DNA of 64,000 nucleotides from assembly GCF_003576645.1 (NCBI RefSeq), contig NC_044924.1, positions 22,665,912-22,729,911 of the forward strand, written 5' to 3'. Under the pieces are notes generated by a model. It was not told where the DNA came from and searched no databases. It was given only the letters and a program-made list of their open reading frames with translations. The stretch is from Ipomoea triloba. Its lineage: Eukaryota > Streptophyta > Magnoliopsida > Solanales > Convolvulaceae. Position numbers and translations under genes: made by a program. Shown here one piece after another: positions 44,199 to 56,300 of this stretch (its first letter is position 1; each line of letters starts with the position of its first letter).

Positions 44199-45538
44199 GC
44201 CCTTGTTCACGTGAGGACTATATATTATAGAGGACTATGAGGACTAATCCTAGCCATCAAATAAAAAAACATAAACGACCTTGTAATACCCCGTATTTTA
44301 TTAACATTATTATTTTATCCTAAGGTATTGACATACATGAGTTATGATCTCCCGATAATTCAAAAGGATTTTTATAAGTGAGTATAGTTGTTATTAAGCT
44401 GCGAACCTACGTACCAGTCACGAACCGTAAAATTTTTAAGGACGAATTTTCAGCTCGGATTTCCTAGGAAATGGATTATTAGGCACCATACTATTATTCT
44501 TGAATTTCCTATTTAATTAAATTAGCCCATAGCAGCAAAAATTTATTTTTGATCGTACATCGCTAGGGGTGTGCAAAACACGGACAATTGGCGGTTAACC
44601 GACCGAACCGCTGAATTTCGGTTAACCGTAACCGAACCGAAAAATTCGGTTCGGTGAACGGTTAAAGGATTCCTATAATTTCGGTTAACGGTTAATTCGG
44701 TTCGGTAGAGCCGGTTAACCGAATTAACCAAATGGTTAACCGAAAATTTTAATATATATATATATAATATTAAGTTATACACTTATACGGAGTAACATAT
44801 TAGGAATTTAGGATTATTAGCATTTAGCACTTAGCAGCCACTCTCTGCCTCTTTGTGTCTCAGCCCTAAATCCCTAATCCCTAATTTCTCTCGCTCTCAG
44901 ACTCAGTCCATCGCAACTCGTCAGCTCTTGCCTCTCTGTGTCTCAGCCCCAGACGTCAGACGTGAGACGCCTACCGGCCACCGCAAGAGAGCCACCGCCC
45001 CTCAGCCTTCAGTGTTTCTCTCGCACGGTCAGACCGCCACCGCCCCTCAGCCCTTACCGCCGAGCGCAACTCTGTCTCACTCAAAGGTCACCGCCCAAGT
45101 CCGCCACCATCCCACCGCCCATTTCCCGTCACTCCGTCAGCCACCCCAGCCCTCACTATCTCTGCACTCAGTCCGCCACCGCCAGTAGGCCACCATCGAC
45201 AAGATACGGTAATAATCAATTTTTACTTTGAATTTATTTATAAATTTGTTTTCAGTTAGTTGATTAGTTAGGTTTTGAGAGTGTTAAATTAAATTTATAT
45301 TTTTGAATCTTACATTTTCCAGTGATCCATATTCCAGTGTGCAGTATGTATTGTATATGCTAATATGTTATTTTTATTAGCATTTTGAAGTTATCGTTTT
45401 TATTGTATATGCTAAGATGTGATTAGTTAGGTTTTGAGAGTGTTAATTGCAAATGTTCACTGCAAATGTTAATGGCAAATGCTAACTACAAATGTTCTAT
45501 TTTAAATGATGCATTAATGGATTTAATGCTGCTTGTAG

Positions 45539-46846
45539 ATGTCAATGGAAGAAATTTCTCCGTTGTATACGGATCCTTCGTCAGATGAAGTTGCTATTTC
45601 AACAAGTGAGACTGGAGGTGCAAGTCAAATTTCAAAAAAGAGAAAAGTAACAAAATCTAGGTCAGAAGTTTGGTCTCATTTTAAAAAAGTTACTTCATCT
45701 TCTGGTGTTACTTCATGTAAATGTGTGCACTGTGGGAAAGAATATGCTTGTGATACCAAGAGAAATGGAACTACATCATTAAAATATCACATGAATGCAT
45801 GTAATCAAAATCCTAATAATGTTGACAAGTCACAATCTCAAATTGTTGTGCAAAAAAAGGGTAATGAAGGGGAAGGGGCTATTTCAAGTTGGAAATTCGA
45901 TCAAGAAGCAATTAGAAAGGCCCTAGCAAATATGATTGTGAAGTGTGAACTACCCTTTAGATTTGTGGAGAGTGAAGGTTTGAAGGAATTTGTTCAAGTG
46001 GCTTGTCCTATGTTTCACATTCCTTCAAGAACAACAATCACAAGAGATGTTTATCAACTTTATTTAGATGAGAGGATCAAAGTGAGANNNNNNNNNNNNN
46101 NNNNNNNNNNNNNNNNNNNNNNNNNNNNNNNNNNNNNNNNNNNNNNNNNNNNNNNNNNNNNNNNNNNNNNNNNNNNNNNNNNNNNNNNNNNNNNNNNNNN
46201 NNNNNNNNNNNNNNNNNNNNNNNNNNNNNNNNNNNNNNNNNNNNNNNNNNNNNNNNNNNNNNNNNNNNNNNNNNNNNNNNNNNNNNNNNNNNNNNNNNNN
46301 NNNNNNNNNNNNNNNNNNNNNNNNNNNNNNNNNNNNNNNNNNNNNNNNNNNNNNNNNNNNNNNNNNNNNNNNNNNNNNNNNNNNNNNNNNNNNNNNNNNN
46401 NNNNNNNNNNNNNNNNNNNNNNNNNNNNNNNNNNNNNNNNNNNNNNNNNNNNNNNNNNNNNNNNNNNNNNNNNNNNNNNNNNNNNNNNNNNNNNNNNNNN
46501 TGGGGATCAAATGTCAGAATTGGATAAGTATCTCAATGAAGCTACGGAGCCAGTAAAGGATGATTTTAATATTTTGTTGTGGTGGAAAGTTAATAGCCCT
46601 AGATTTCCTTATTTGTCATTGTTGGCTCGAGATGTGCTAGCTATTCCAGTATCCACGGTTGCTTCTGAGTCTACCTTTAGTACCGGAGGACGTGTTCTTG
46701 ATTCCTTTAGGAGTTCTTTAACTCCTAGAATGGCTCAAGCTCTTGTGTGCTATCAAGATTGGATTCAAAATTCAACAGTTTCATTAGATGTTTTTGAAGA
46801 ACTTCAAGAGTTAATTGACTTTGAAAGTGTTGAAAATGGTATGTAA
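45539..46846 (+). CDS. hAT transposase (BED finger, C-terminal dimerisation), gap in the catalytic core
   Basis: RICESLEEPER/Ac-like transposase that would cut and paste the surrounding element. Residues 40-92 form a zf-BED domain (SEVWSHFKKV, CKCVHCGKEY, TTSLKYHMNAC), preceded by a basic SKKRKVTKSR nuclear signal. Then LANMIVKCELPFRFVESEG, typical of the region after BED. Positions 46088-46500 are N, so residues about 184-321 are unknown and the catalytic RNase H-like core is unseen. The end carries the dimerisation domain: DILLWWK-like NILLWWKVNSPRFPYLSLLA, VSTVASESTFSTGGRVLD. The frame is assumed across the gap. At 435 residues it is short for a family near 650-700, so the gap is probably longer in reality, or the copy has a deletion. 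A GTATGT overlapping the last codons could be a donor for a further exon. Confidence 0.8.
   Translation: MSMEEISPLYTDPSSDEVAISTSETGGASQISKKRKVTKSRSEVWSHFKKVTSSSGVTSCKCVHCGKEYACDTKRNGTTSLKYHMNACNQNPNNVDKSQSQIVVQKKGNEGEGAISSWKFDQEAIRKALANMIVKCELPFRFVESEGLKEFVQVACPMFHIPSRTTITRDVYQLYLDERIKVRXXXXXXXXXXXXXXXXXXXXXXXXXXXXXXXXXXXXXXXXXXXXXXXXXXXXXXXXXXXXXXXXXXXXXXXXXXXXXXXXXXXXXXXXXXXXXXXXXXXXXXXXXXXXXXXXXXXXXXXXXXXXXXXXXXXXXXXXXXGDQMSELDKYLNEATEPVKDDFNILLWWKVNSPRFPYLSLLARDVLAIPVSTVASESTFSTGGRVLDSFRSSLTPRMAQALVCYQDWIQNSTVSLDVFEELQELIDFESVENGM
46088..46500. other. Assembly gap (413 N)
   Basis: N run inside the transposase. Single Ns at 46952, 47127 and 48791 mark further unresolved joins. Confidence 0.99.
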
Positions 46847-47127
46847 ATTTTATTTCTTTTCTTTATAAATTTTACTTTCATTACACAAATGAAAATTTTA
46901 ATATATTAATTTTGTTTTTGGTCTTTTATTTTTTAGATTCTTCATGGAATGNACATATATATATATTACATAGGATTTGTTACACACACACACACTTCAC
47001 GTTAATATACATATATATATACTTATACAGTATCATATATATATATATACATATAACATAAAACATATATATATATATATACATATATATATATTTACTA
47101 TACCACATTACATGTACATACATTACN

Positions 47128-47814
47128 GATTAATTATTATTTATACTTACACTTTTGTAGGATGAAACCGGAATGGAGTGATGGCAATCATGGGATGAAC
47201 TTTGATTTTATTTTTGCATGTTGTTGTTATGTTTATGGAGACTATGGACTATGGACTATGGATGTGTGTTTATAATCTTTGTATGTGAAATTGCTTGTAG
47301 TATGACTATGGACTATGGATATTTAGACTTTGGGTTTTGGATTGAATTTATTATTTTAGGTGTTATTTATAGAATTTTAACATTTAGGTTTAAAAAGTTC
47401 GGTTAATCGGTTAACCGACCGATTAACCGGAAAAAATTTCGGTTCGGTTAATTCGGTAACACATACTTCGGTTCGGTTAACGGTTAAAGGATTTAAAACT
47501 TTGGTTAATTCGGTTCGGTTAAAACGGTTCGGTTAACCGAACGGTTAACCGAATGCACACCCCTATACATCGCGAAATTTCGCGGTGTACCGAACCTAGC
47601 CCAATTTTGAGTTTCAGTCTGGAGTAAATTTTTGGTTTCGAAAATTATTTGAATTAAATTAGTTTCTACCGAGAGTTCATCTGATTTAATCCCGAACAGT
47701 CCAAAAGAAGATATTTTCCCTTACCCACCACAAGGTAGTGACAAGTGTCACAATTTTTACCATATGATTAAAATATTAATTTTAAGAGATGAGTTTGGAT
47801 AAGCATTCCATATA

Positions 47815-47881
<67 letters not shown>

Positions 47882-49483
47882 TAATATTACGTGTATATAT
47901 ATATATATATATATATATATGTTAGGAAGGAAGAAGTTTCATTTCTTCCATTTCATTTCTACATCCATCAATTTCGTGAGAAAGAGAGAGAGAGAGAGAG
48001 AGTGATCTTCACCATTTTTCCTCCATTAAAGCTAGCTTCCATAGCCAAGATTTCTACACAAGTCTCAAAATATTCGGTAAAACTCCAATTTTATTCGGTA
48101 GATAGCTTTATTTTTCACCCTAGAACATGAATCTAAGTTAAGATTTCTTAAAATAATGTGTTATGTTGTTGATGGAATTTTAGGGTTTTAGGGTGAAATT
48201 GGGGAAAATCAACTCCAAGGATCTTCTACGAAATTAGAAACCCAGTTGAGGTAAGGAATCCCTTAAGTCGGTTTAGTCACTTGAAATTGGATAATTGATT
48301 GTTTGGTTGAAATATGATAAGATCTAAGTAAAATTGTTATGTACATGTGGTATGTATAATATATATGTAATTGTATTTTACATAATATATATGTACAAAA
48401 TGTTGTGTTGGTGAGTTCTCATTAATGGTGTTGTTAAAGTTGTTATGAATATGGATGTTGGCAAATAGATTATGAGATGGTGTTTCTTGGATGATTAATA
48501 GCTTATGAGTATATTAACGATGGATTTAAGGGGTACTTAAAGTTTAATGGTGATTTATGGGCAATAATGAATTTTGTTAATTAATGATGGTGGATTAAGG
48601 TGATGATTAAGAGTACTTAATGATTAATTATGGTGATTTGGTTCACGTTGAAGCCTAGTGATGAGGATAATGCTGGACTAAGGATTAAAGATTTATGTTA
48701 AGTATAGATGGGTAAGTTGTTGAAGGTGAGAAATTGTGGACTAAATATGAGTTATGGGCATCATAAATAAGTAAGGATTACAATATTGATNTAAGTGATT
48801 AATTATTATTTATACTTACACTTTTGTAGGATGAAACCGGAATGGAGTGATGGCAATCATGGGATGAACTTTGATTTTATTTTTGCATGTTGTTGTTATG
48901 TTTATGGAGACTATGGACTATGGACTATGGATGTGTGTTTATAATCTTTGTATGTGAAATTGCTTGTAGTATGACTATGGACTATGGATATTTAGACTTT
49001 GGGTTTTGGATTGAATTTATTATTTTAGGTGTTATTTATAGAATTTTAACATTTAGGTTTAAAAAGTTCGGTTAATCGGTTAACCGACCGATTAACCGGA
49101 AAAAATTTCGGTTCGGTTAATTCGGTAACACATACTTCGGTTCGGTTAACGGTTAAAGGATTTAAAACTTTGGTTAATTCGGTTCGGTTAAAACGGTTCG
49201 GTTAACCGAACGGTTAACCGAATGCACACCCCTATACATCGCGAAATTTCGCGGTGTACCGAACCTAGCCCAATTTTGAGTTTCAGTCTGGAGTAAATTT
49301 TTGGTTTCGAAAATTATTTGAATTAAATTAGTTTCTACCGAGAGTTCATCTGATTTAATCCCGAACAGTCCAAAAGAAGATATTTTCCCTTACCCACCAC
49401 AAGGTAGTGACAAGTGTCACAATTTTTACCATATGATTAAAATATTAATTTTAAGAGATGAGTTTGGATAAGCATTCCATATA

Positions 49484-49550
<67 letters not shown>

Positions 49551-50459
49551 TAATATTACGTGTATATATATATATATATATATATATATGTTAGGAAGGA
49601 AGAAGTTTCATTTCTTCCATTTCATTTCTACATCCATCAATTTCGTGAGAAAGAGAGAGAGAGAGAGAGAGTGATCTTCACCATTTTTCCTCCATTAAAG
49701 CTAGCTTCCATAGCCAAGATTTCTACACAAGTCTCAAAATATTCGGTAAAACTCCAATTTTATTCGGTAGATAGCTTTATTTTTCACCCTAGAACATGAA
49801 TCTAAGTTAAGATTTCTTAAAATAATGTGTTATGTTGTTGATGGAATTTTAGGGTTTTAGGGTGAAATTGGGGAAAATCAACTCCAAGGATCTTCTACGA
49901 AATTAGAAACCCAGTTGAGGTAAGGAATCCCTTAAGTCGGTTTAGTCACTTGAAATTGGATAATTGATTGTTTGGTTGAAATATGATAAGATCTAAGTAA
50001 AATTGTTATGTACATGTGGTATGTATAATATATATGTAATTGTATTTTACATAATATATATGTACAAAATGTTGTGTTGGTGAGTTCTCATTAATGGTGT
50101 TGTTAAAGTTGTTATGAATATGGATGTTGGCAAATAGATTATGAGATGGTGTTTCTTGGATGATTAATAGCTTATGAGTATATTAACGATGGATTTAAGG
50201 GGTACTTAAAGTTTAATGGTGATTTATGGGCAATAATGAATTTTGTTAATTAATGATGGTGGATTAAGGTGATGATTAAGAGTACTTAATGATTAATTAT
50301 GGTGATTTGGTTCACGTTGAAGCCTAGTGATGAGGATAATGCTGGACTAAGGATTAAAGATTTATGTTAAGTATAGATGGGTAAGTTGTTGAAGGTGAGA
50401 AATTGTGGACTAAATATGAGTTATGGGCATCATAAATAAGTAAGGATTACAATATTGAT
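47128..50459 (+). repeat. 1663-bp exact direct repeat bounded by Ns, probably assembly duplication
   Basis: 47128-48790 and 48797-50459 are identical at a constant offset of 1669, including the TTA, TA and GA microsatellites. Single Ns precede the first copy and separate the two. Each copy carries the right end of the hAT and adjoining LTR sequence. Confidence 0.9.
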
Positions 50460-51035
50460 GGGTTAAGACTAATGAGGGTAATTATGCATATGGGTTACGG
50501 TTTATTGATTTAAGGTGGAAATCAATTATGAATTATGGTTAATGGTGGTGATTAGTGATTAAAATGGTGATTAGGAACTATTATTCTTATTAATAAATAA
50601 GGAAAGTTATGAAGATTATGAGCTTATAAGGATTATGATTAAAGATTGGATTAATGATGGAATTAAATGAGGATGATGGAATGATGGATAACGTTATTGA
50701 TGATGGTGATGTCATTATGTTGTCGAGCTAAGATGATGAATTATAATTATGGTGGTGATATATAATGCTATAATTATGGTACATGAGTTATGAATTGGTG
50801 ATTATGAATTAACGGTTTAGATTAATGGATAATTATGGATTATGGTTAATAATGGTGTTAATGCTTTCGATGACTTGATAATGATGTTATAATGTTGTTG
50901 ACTTGTTGTCGATGATGGATTACAAGGTTAGTAGTTACTAATGACAATAATTAATGCTTAAGAGTGATTAAGGTCAATTGTTGGATTATGGGTGACTAAG
51001 TATCGATTATGGATGTGCAATATCCTCAAGTTATG

Positions 51036-51300
51036 ATCTAATGGTGTTGATCATGGTGGAAATATCCTCAAGTTATGATCTAATGGTGTTGATCATGGTG
51101 GAAGTTGTTGATGTCGATGATCTAATGGTGTTGATCATGGTGGAAGTTGTTGATGTCGATAGTGACAAGGATAACTATCTATTATTAGTTAATGGTGGAA
51201 CCATGATTATGGATAACTATCTATTATTAGTTAATGGTGGAACCATGATTATGGATCACCGTCTATTATTAGTTAATGGTGGAACCATGATTATGGATCA
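51036..51300 (+). repeat. Two adjacent 42-bp minisatellites in the solo LTR
   Basis: ATCTAATGGTGTTGATCATG starts at 51036, 51078 and 51120. ATTATTAGTTAATGGTGG starts at 51181, 51223 and 51265. Because 42 is divisible by 3 an 89-codon ORF appears across them; it is not a gene. Confidence 0.92.
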
Positions 51301-51957
51301 CCGACGATGATTGGATTGTAAGATGAACTGAGATTCATGATAAGGAATAAGGTTAAGGGTGTTAATATTAATGGTGCTATGAATCGATTGATTCATAAAT
51401 GATTGACTATGGGTTCATACTATTATAATAATAGTATTGGAAATGGATATATGTAGTGTTAGTAGAATATACAAGTGTATAACAAGCTGGATTGATTTCA
51501 AGTATGGGACTTGAATATGAAGTATATCCAAGAATATCCTAGTATTGTATATGATGAAGTATCCGATGAGTGACCAGCTTGTGTCCAGTTATGCTTTCTT
51601 CCAATCTTTGCTCGTGCTTGAGCTATGCTTGAAAAGCCTTTCGGCAAGTAAAAATGTTTATAAAACTTACGTTGCAGAACGTATGCTATTTTGGTAAACA
51701 GGTTGTCGAAACCTTATTTTTTGGAGAAAATACCACTTTTTGTAAGTGTGTACTTTACATGAGATTGATGAGAAAATGGTGTTTGAAAAGACTGCGGGCA
51801 CTGAAAGTATTTTGAAAATCCTTCAGGGGCTAATGAGGTAGCCAATTTTAAGTATTGGACTCAATTGTGAAATATGTCCAAAAGAAATGATTTAAGAAAG
51901 AAAAACTGAAGGAAGGATCATGTTTTCAAACCCTTAGTTTCTGGAATAAGGTGGGGA

Positions 51958-52100
51958 CCTACGGGAAGGCTTAAATGCCACGGCCTGGGGTTGGAATAAG
52001 GGTGGACCTACGGGAGGGCTGGAGTGCCATGGCCCGAGGTTGGGATAAGGAGACCTACGGGAAGGCTGGAAATGCCACGGCCCGAGGTTTGTATGACCAA
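51958..52100 (+). repeat. 47-48 bp tandem repeat in the solo LTR
   Basis: ACCTACGGGA starts at 51958, 52006 and 52053, each followed by an AATGCCACGGCC(C/T)-like segment. Confidence 0.85.
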
Positions 52101-52626
52101 TTCATACTGCAGAGCGAAGTCTATTCGCTGAGAAGAGAGGGAGTTATGAAAATACTCCAAAGGTGGGGAATTGAGAAATACTCAAAAAGAAAGCCTCGTG
52201 CTTACTCAGGGGAAACTAAGTGAATTTCTGATCATGAAAATTATAGTTACTCTGTAACTATGTCGAAAAGCGAAATGTGATGAATTCTGAGCACTGAAGT
52301 GTGCTGCTGAACTCTCTTTGAGACAAAAATGATGAAATTCCTGGAAATGAAAGTTTTGCAAACTTGTCTGAAAGGACATGAAAATGATTTGAGCGGCAGT
52401 TATGCCATTGTATTTAACTGAGAAAACTTTACATGATTTAACTTATATACGCTACTATACTATCTATGAATCATTTGGTTGCAGGTAGGTTTTCAAATCA
52501 TGGGTAAAAACTTTACGAACTTCCAAATTATTTGTGTTTTCAAACCTTTGTCTACTTTTAAGTGACAATGGATTTCCTTACTTAGTCGTCGCGCTAACTA
52601 CACTTCAATGTGTTTTCTGTTAACAG

Positions 52627-52722
52627 ATGTTGTCTAGTGTGGGCTCCAGTAGCCCGATGAGCTCTGAACAGGATGGAAGTGGATGTCGATGTTGTAAGTT
52701 TAGCCTTAACGTTTGGGTATAG
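52627..52722 (+). CDS. Short LTR leader ORF behind a conserved leader intron
   Basis: A 31-codon ORF starting MLSSVGSSSPMSSE, preceded by acceptor TTAACAG| and, 142 bp upstream, donor TTGCAG|GTAGGT (52485). The start and splice layout match the 145-codon ORF in the chromovirus LTRs (MPSSVSSCSPVNSE), although the rest of the peptide is unrelated or truncated. Expression is not shown; listed because position, splice sites and first residues are shared between two LTR families. Confidence 0.35.
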   Translation: MLSSVGSSSPMSSEQDGSGCRCCKFSLNVWV

Positions 52723-52844
52723 GAGAGATACCTAAGCGTGGCGGTAACACCCAGTTTTCTGCTGGTTAGATGTAAGCTTCCGCGATGTATTATTAAGGAT
52801 TTTGTAATAAATCCAAGATGTGAAAATTGGGGTGTTACAGACCT

Positions 52845-53360
52845 AGATTAGAAGATGATTAATATGGTAATGACGCATGCAATTAGTATTATGGAAGGAT
52901 TTTGATTAACTAATATATAATCACTATTGAATTTTAATTAAGGTTAGAAAATCAGTACTGCATTCCATACGGACGAAACAAAAAACAAACCAAAGACTCG
53001 CGTAGAAAAGGTTATGAACACCGATGTGTGCCTATTTACTGAGTATTGTGTGCCTATAATGTATGAGTTGTGTGCCTAACTTGAAAAATAATAGAAGTAG
53101 GTTAATGAAAAGTTTTAAAGATTTACTGAGTATTGTGTGCCTCAGTACTTCTTTCCTGTCTAACTAGGCACACGATTTAATTATTGAGGCATACATTATA
53201 TCAGTAAATGTCACACATTGTATGCTTCCTTACGCATACAGAATATAAGTAAAATATATGCACAAAATTCTTCAAAAACAAAAATTAATAAAACAAAAGC
53301 ATTTAGTAATCAATCTAACACTTTAAAAAAATATTATTCCTTAAATTTTGCATTGCCTAC
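52845..53360. other. Spacer between solo LTR and chromovirus
   Basis: No gene. TGTGTGCCTA-like words recur at 53026-53200 in both orientations, possibly the ends of a small unrecognised element. Confidence 0.5.
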
Positions 53361-56300
53361 TGTAACACCCCGGGCCTACCTTCCCGTACATCCGAGGCAT
53401 TACCGCCACACCTAGAGAGAGAGTTCTATCATTCCGCGATAACCCTCACTCTAGGTGCACAGGCTAACGGAACTATTCTCATCACAACATTCACTCAACA
53501 GGTACTTAACACTTTCATACATAGCAACTGGTGAAGCTTCATTAAGCGAAGTATATAATGTTGCAAAAATATATACATAAGATTTACCCACGGGCCAAAA
53601 TACCAACAGGGTTCGACCTACAAGCACTGGTTATGCCTAGCCATTACTACGGCTACCAAAAATTTATGTACACCAAAAACACAAATTTCCCAGAAACTCC
53701 CAAAGATCCAACGTCTAGTCAAGCCTGCGGTACACGGGGCCAGTGAACTCTCCCCAGACCAGATGCCACTCCCCCTCATACCAAGTGATATGGTCCAAAA
53801 ACCGGGAAGTGGTTATGACCATCGACCACTCCTCCCAAACATCCCGAGGGCTAGGGTCCCAAGGGTAGGGGTAGTGCACAATGAACTCTAGGGGATCGCT
53901 ACCCTCTAACGGCTCTATGGGGTAAAAGCCGTAAGCAGCCTGGATCTCGTCCATAACCGGGCAAGAGTAAAACGGGGCCGACGGAGCCATAGGAGTATCT
54001 GGGTTCGTGGGAGCCTCGGGAGCATAACCAGGTGCGTATGGGTCTTCTCCCTCCATCATCTGTATGTAATCATCATAATCCATGCCCTGACACACATACT
54101 CCGGTGAACTTTCGGAGTTCACCGGGCTGCAAGAACTGACACTAGACGGCATCTGATAAAAACACAGTGAAGTGTAGTTAGCACGACGGCTAAGTAAGGA
54201 TATCCAAGGGTTATTTAAAACTAAGTAAAGGTTTGAAAGCAAAAGATTACTTAGGATACCCTATACCTTACTCATCTGCAAGATTCTACCTGCAACAGTT
54301 ATAATCAACAGCTTGCATACATCATGAATAGTATTCAATAATGTTGGTAACATTCCTTCTTGACAAGGTCATTTAGTAATCATTCACATATTCAATAATA
54401 TAATGTTTGCATAGATAAGCATACTAGCAAGTAATATAAACATAATTCGTACATCTGGCTTGTAATCATTTTAGTAGAAAACTTTCCCTCACAAAGAGAG
54501 TCTCATCATTTTTCACCTTTCAAAGAGTAAGATTACTCACAAACTTTGGGTATTTAATTACTTGTCACATCTTTCTTTCCCGTAGCTACGGAGTAACTAC
54601 ATTCACATTTCAAAAACCTTCTTAGTCCTAGATAGAAAGCGTGAGGCCTTTGGAGTCCTTTCTCCACCTTTGACCACTTGGATCGTTGAACTCGGGTTCA
54701 GTGGTCATCGCCCGGTCTAATACTGATCCCCTGGACTTATAGGAGCGTTGGAATGATTCCTAGCTAGCCTCACTAGGTTCATAAGAACGACACCTACCCG
54801 AACATAGAGTGACTATACTTAAGTGTGCACACCCCCGTAGGAGTCCTTTTCCTTCCGGGTGATATAGTACTCGGCGAATAGACTTCGCCCACAGTATGAT
54901 TGATCATACACATAATTACCATGCGGAATAGGCACTTTAAGCTCATCTTTATTCCGTGGTTAACAAGATCCTTCACAACTTTACTAGAACTAAGGTTTGA
55001 AAATATTTTTCTATTCTTTCCCCTTTCTTGCTTTGAAACTAGTTGGAATATACTTGGGTAATCCCAATACTCGGAAATTAATTCCCCTTTCAACCCAATT
55101 CAAAAATTCTCCTTTTCTTTTCAAAACATTTAAATGATCTATTAATATCATATCACTAAGGTAATTCAAGTGTAATTACCCTACACTTTTAACTTCACAA
55201 AAATCACATAAGCCTCACATTTAACCCATACGTCTCAGGGCATATACATATACATTTCCCAACTTCAACATATGCGTAACACACAACAACATTTATTCTT
55301 TCAAACACGTAATACCCAACTACATAGTGTTGCTCTTCTCATTACTCACATATATAATTTTGATTCATACAACTATGTACCTCACACAAAAGGTGACATT
55401 TTAATTATACATACATACCCATATATGTACTCATAAATATACGACCTTTATATATATATACATATCCCATACATATAATTTGTATATATACATGTATCCC
55501 TACATGTGTGTACGTACCATATATATATATAATTTACTCTTATTTTATATATATATATACGTATACTACACTCACACACCCATAATTTTATATATATATA
55601 TACCTATATATGATATACTAGATCACTCACACACACATCACGTAGGGTATATATATATATATATTTACTAATTACTTTATATACATATATATATACCACA
55701 CCCACACACACATCACGTTACTACATATATATATATATATATATATATTTAATACACACACACTTCACGAACTACATATGTACATACATACCCATACATT
55801 TTTATTTATTTATACACATATATATATGTAACATAAACACAATATATACACACATATATCATGAATAATATCATTATACATAGTTACACATACATCAAGT
55901 ACATAAAAATTCCATCTAGCACTCAAACTAATTTTCACAAAATCATCAATCACCTAGTTTCAAACAACCTCAACCAAATAAAGGGATTCCTTACCTCAAC
56001 CGGGTTTCAAATTTTGTAGGAGATCTTTGTGGATGATTTTCCCCCAATTCACCTTAAAACCCTAGAATTCCATCAACCACATAACACATGATTTTAAGAA
56101 ATCTTAACTTAGATTCATGTTCTAGGATGAAAAATAAAGCTATCTACCGAATAAAGTTGGAGTTTTACCGAATAACTTGAGAGTTGTGAAGAAGTTGCTA
56201 GCTATGGAGTCTTGAAGCTTGATGAAGATGATGAAGATCCCACTCTCTCTCCCTCTCTCTTATTTTTCGGCCAACACAAGCAAAATGGGAAAAAAATTGG

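Larger units (their letters stand above)
44564..47565 (+). mobile_element. hAT transposon with 8-bp TACATCGC target duplication
   Basis: Perfect 12-bp inverted ends TAGGGGTGTGCA and TGCACACCCCTA. TACATCGC lies at 44556-44563 and 47566-47573. Subterminal CGGTTAACCG and CGGTTCGGTT words crowd both ends, as in other plant hATs. The related LTR at 56490-56540 keeps one TACATCGC uninterrupted. Confidence 0.96.
50460..52484 (+). other. Inner part of the solo LTR
   Basis: ATG/GAT-rich sequence with minisatellites (listed separately) and no supported gene. Confidence 0.6.
44282..52839 (+). mobile_element. Del-like solo LTR, split by a hAT element and a 1.66-kb duplication
   Basis: Begins TGTAATACCCCGTATTTT, ends ATTGGGGTGTTACA, flanked by GACCT at 44277-44281 and 52840-52844. 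Subtracting the hAT with one target copy (3010 bp) and the duplication (1669 bp) leaves about 3.9 kb, similar to the chromovirus LTR at 53361. No internal coding region follows, so LTR-LTR recombination is the simplest origin. Confidence 0.88.

Noticed and set aside
47218..49799. Four small ORFs in identical pairs
   Set aside because: They lie in microsatellite and LTR sequence and are doubled by the probable assembly duplication.
51041..51310. 89-codon repetitive ORF
   Set aside because: Open only because the two minisatellites have a period of 42, divisible by three.
53715..53752. LTR ORF as a host gene captured by the element
   Set aside because: No domain or introns within it, and it lies wholly inside both LTRs; nothing supports host origin.
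54794..55093. 99-codon ORF present identically in both LTRs (also 63438-63737)
   Set aside because: Identity is explained by the 686-bp identical block; no silent changes to test constraint and no leader or splice signal before it.
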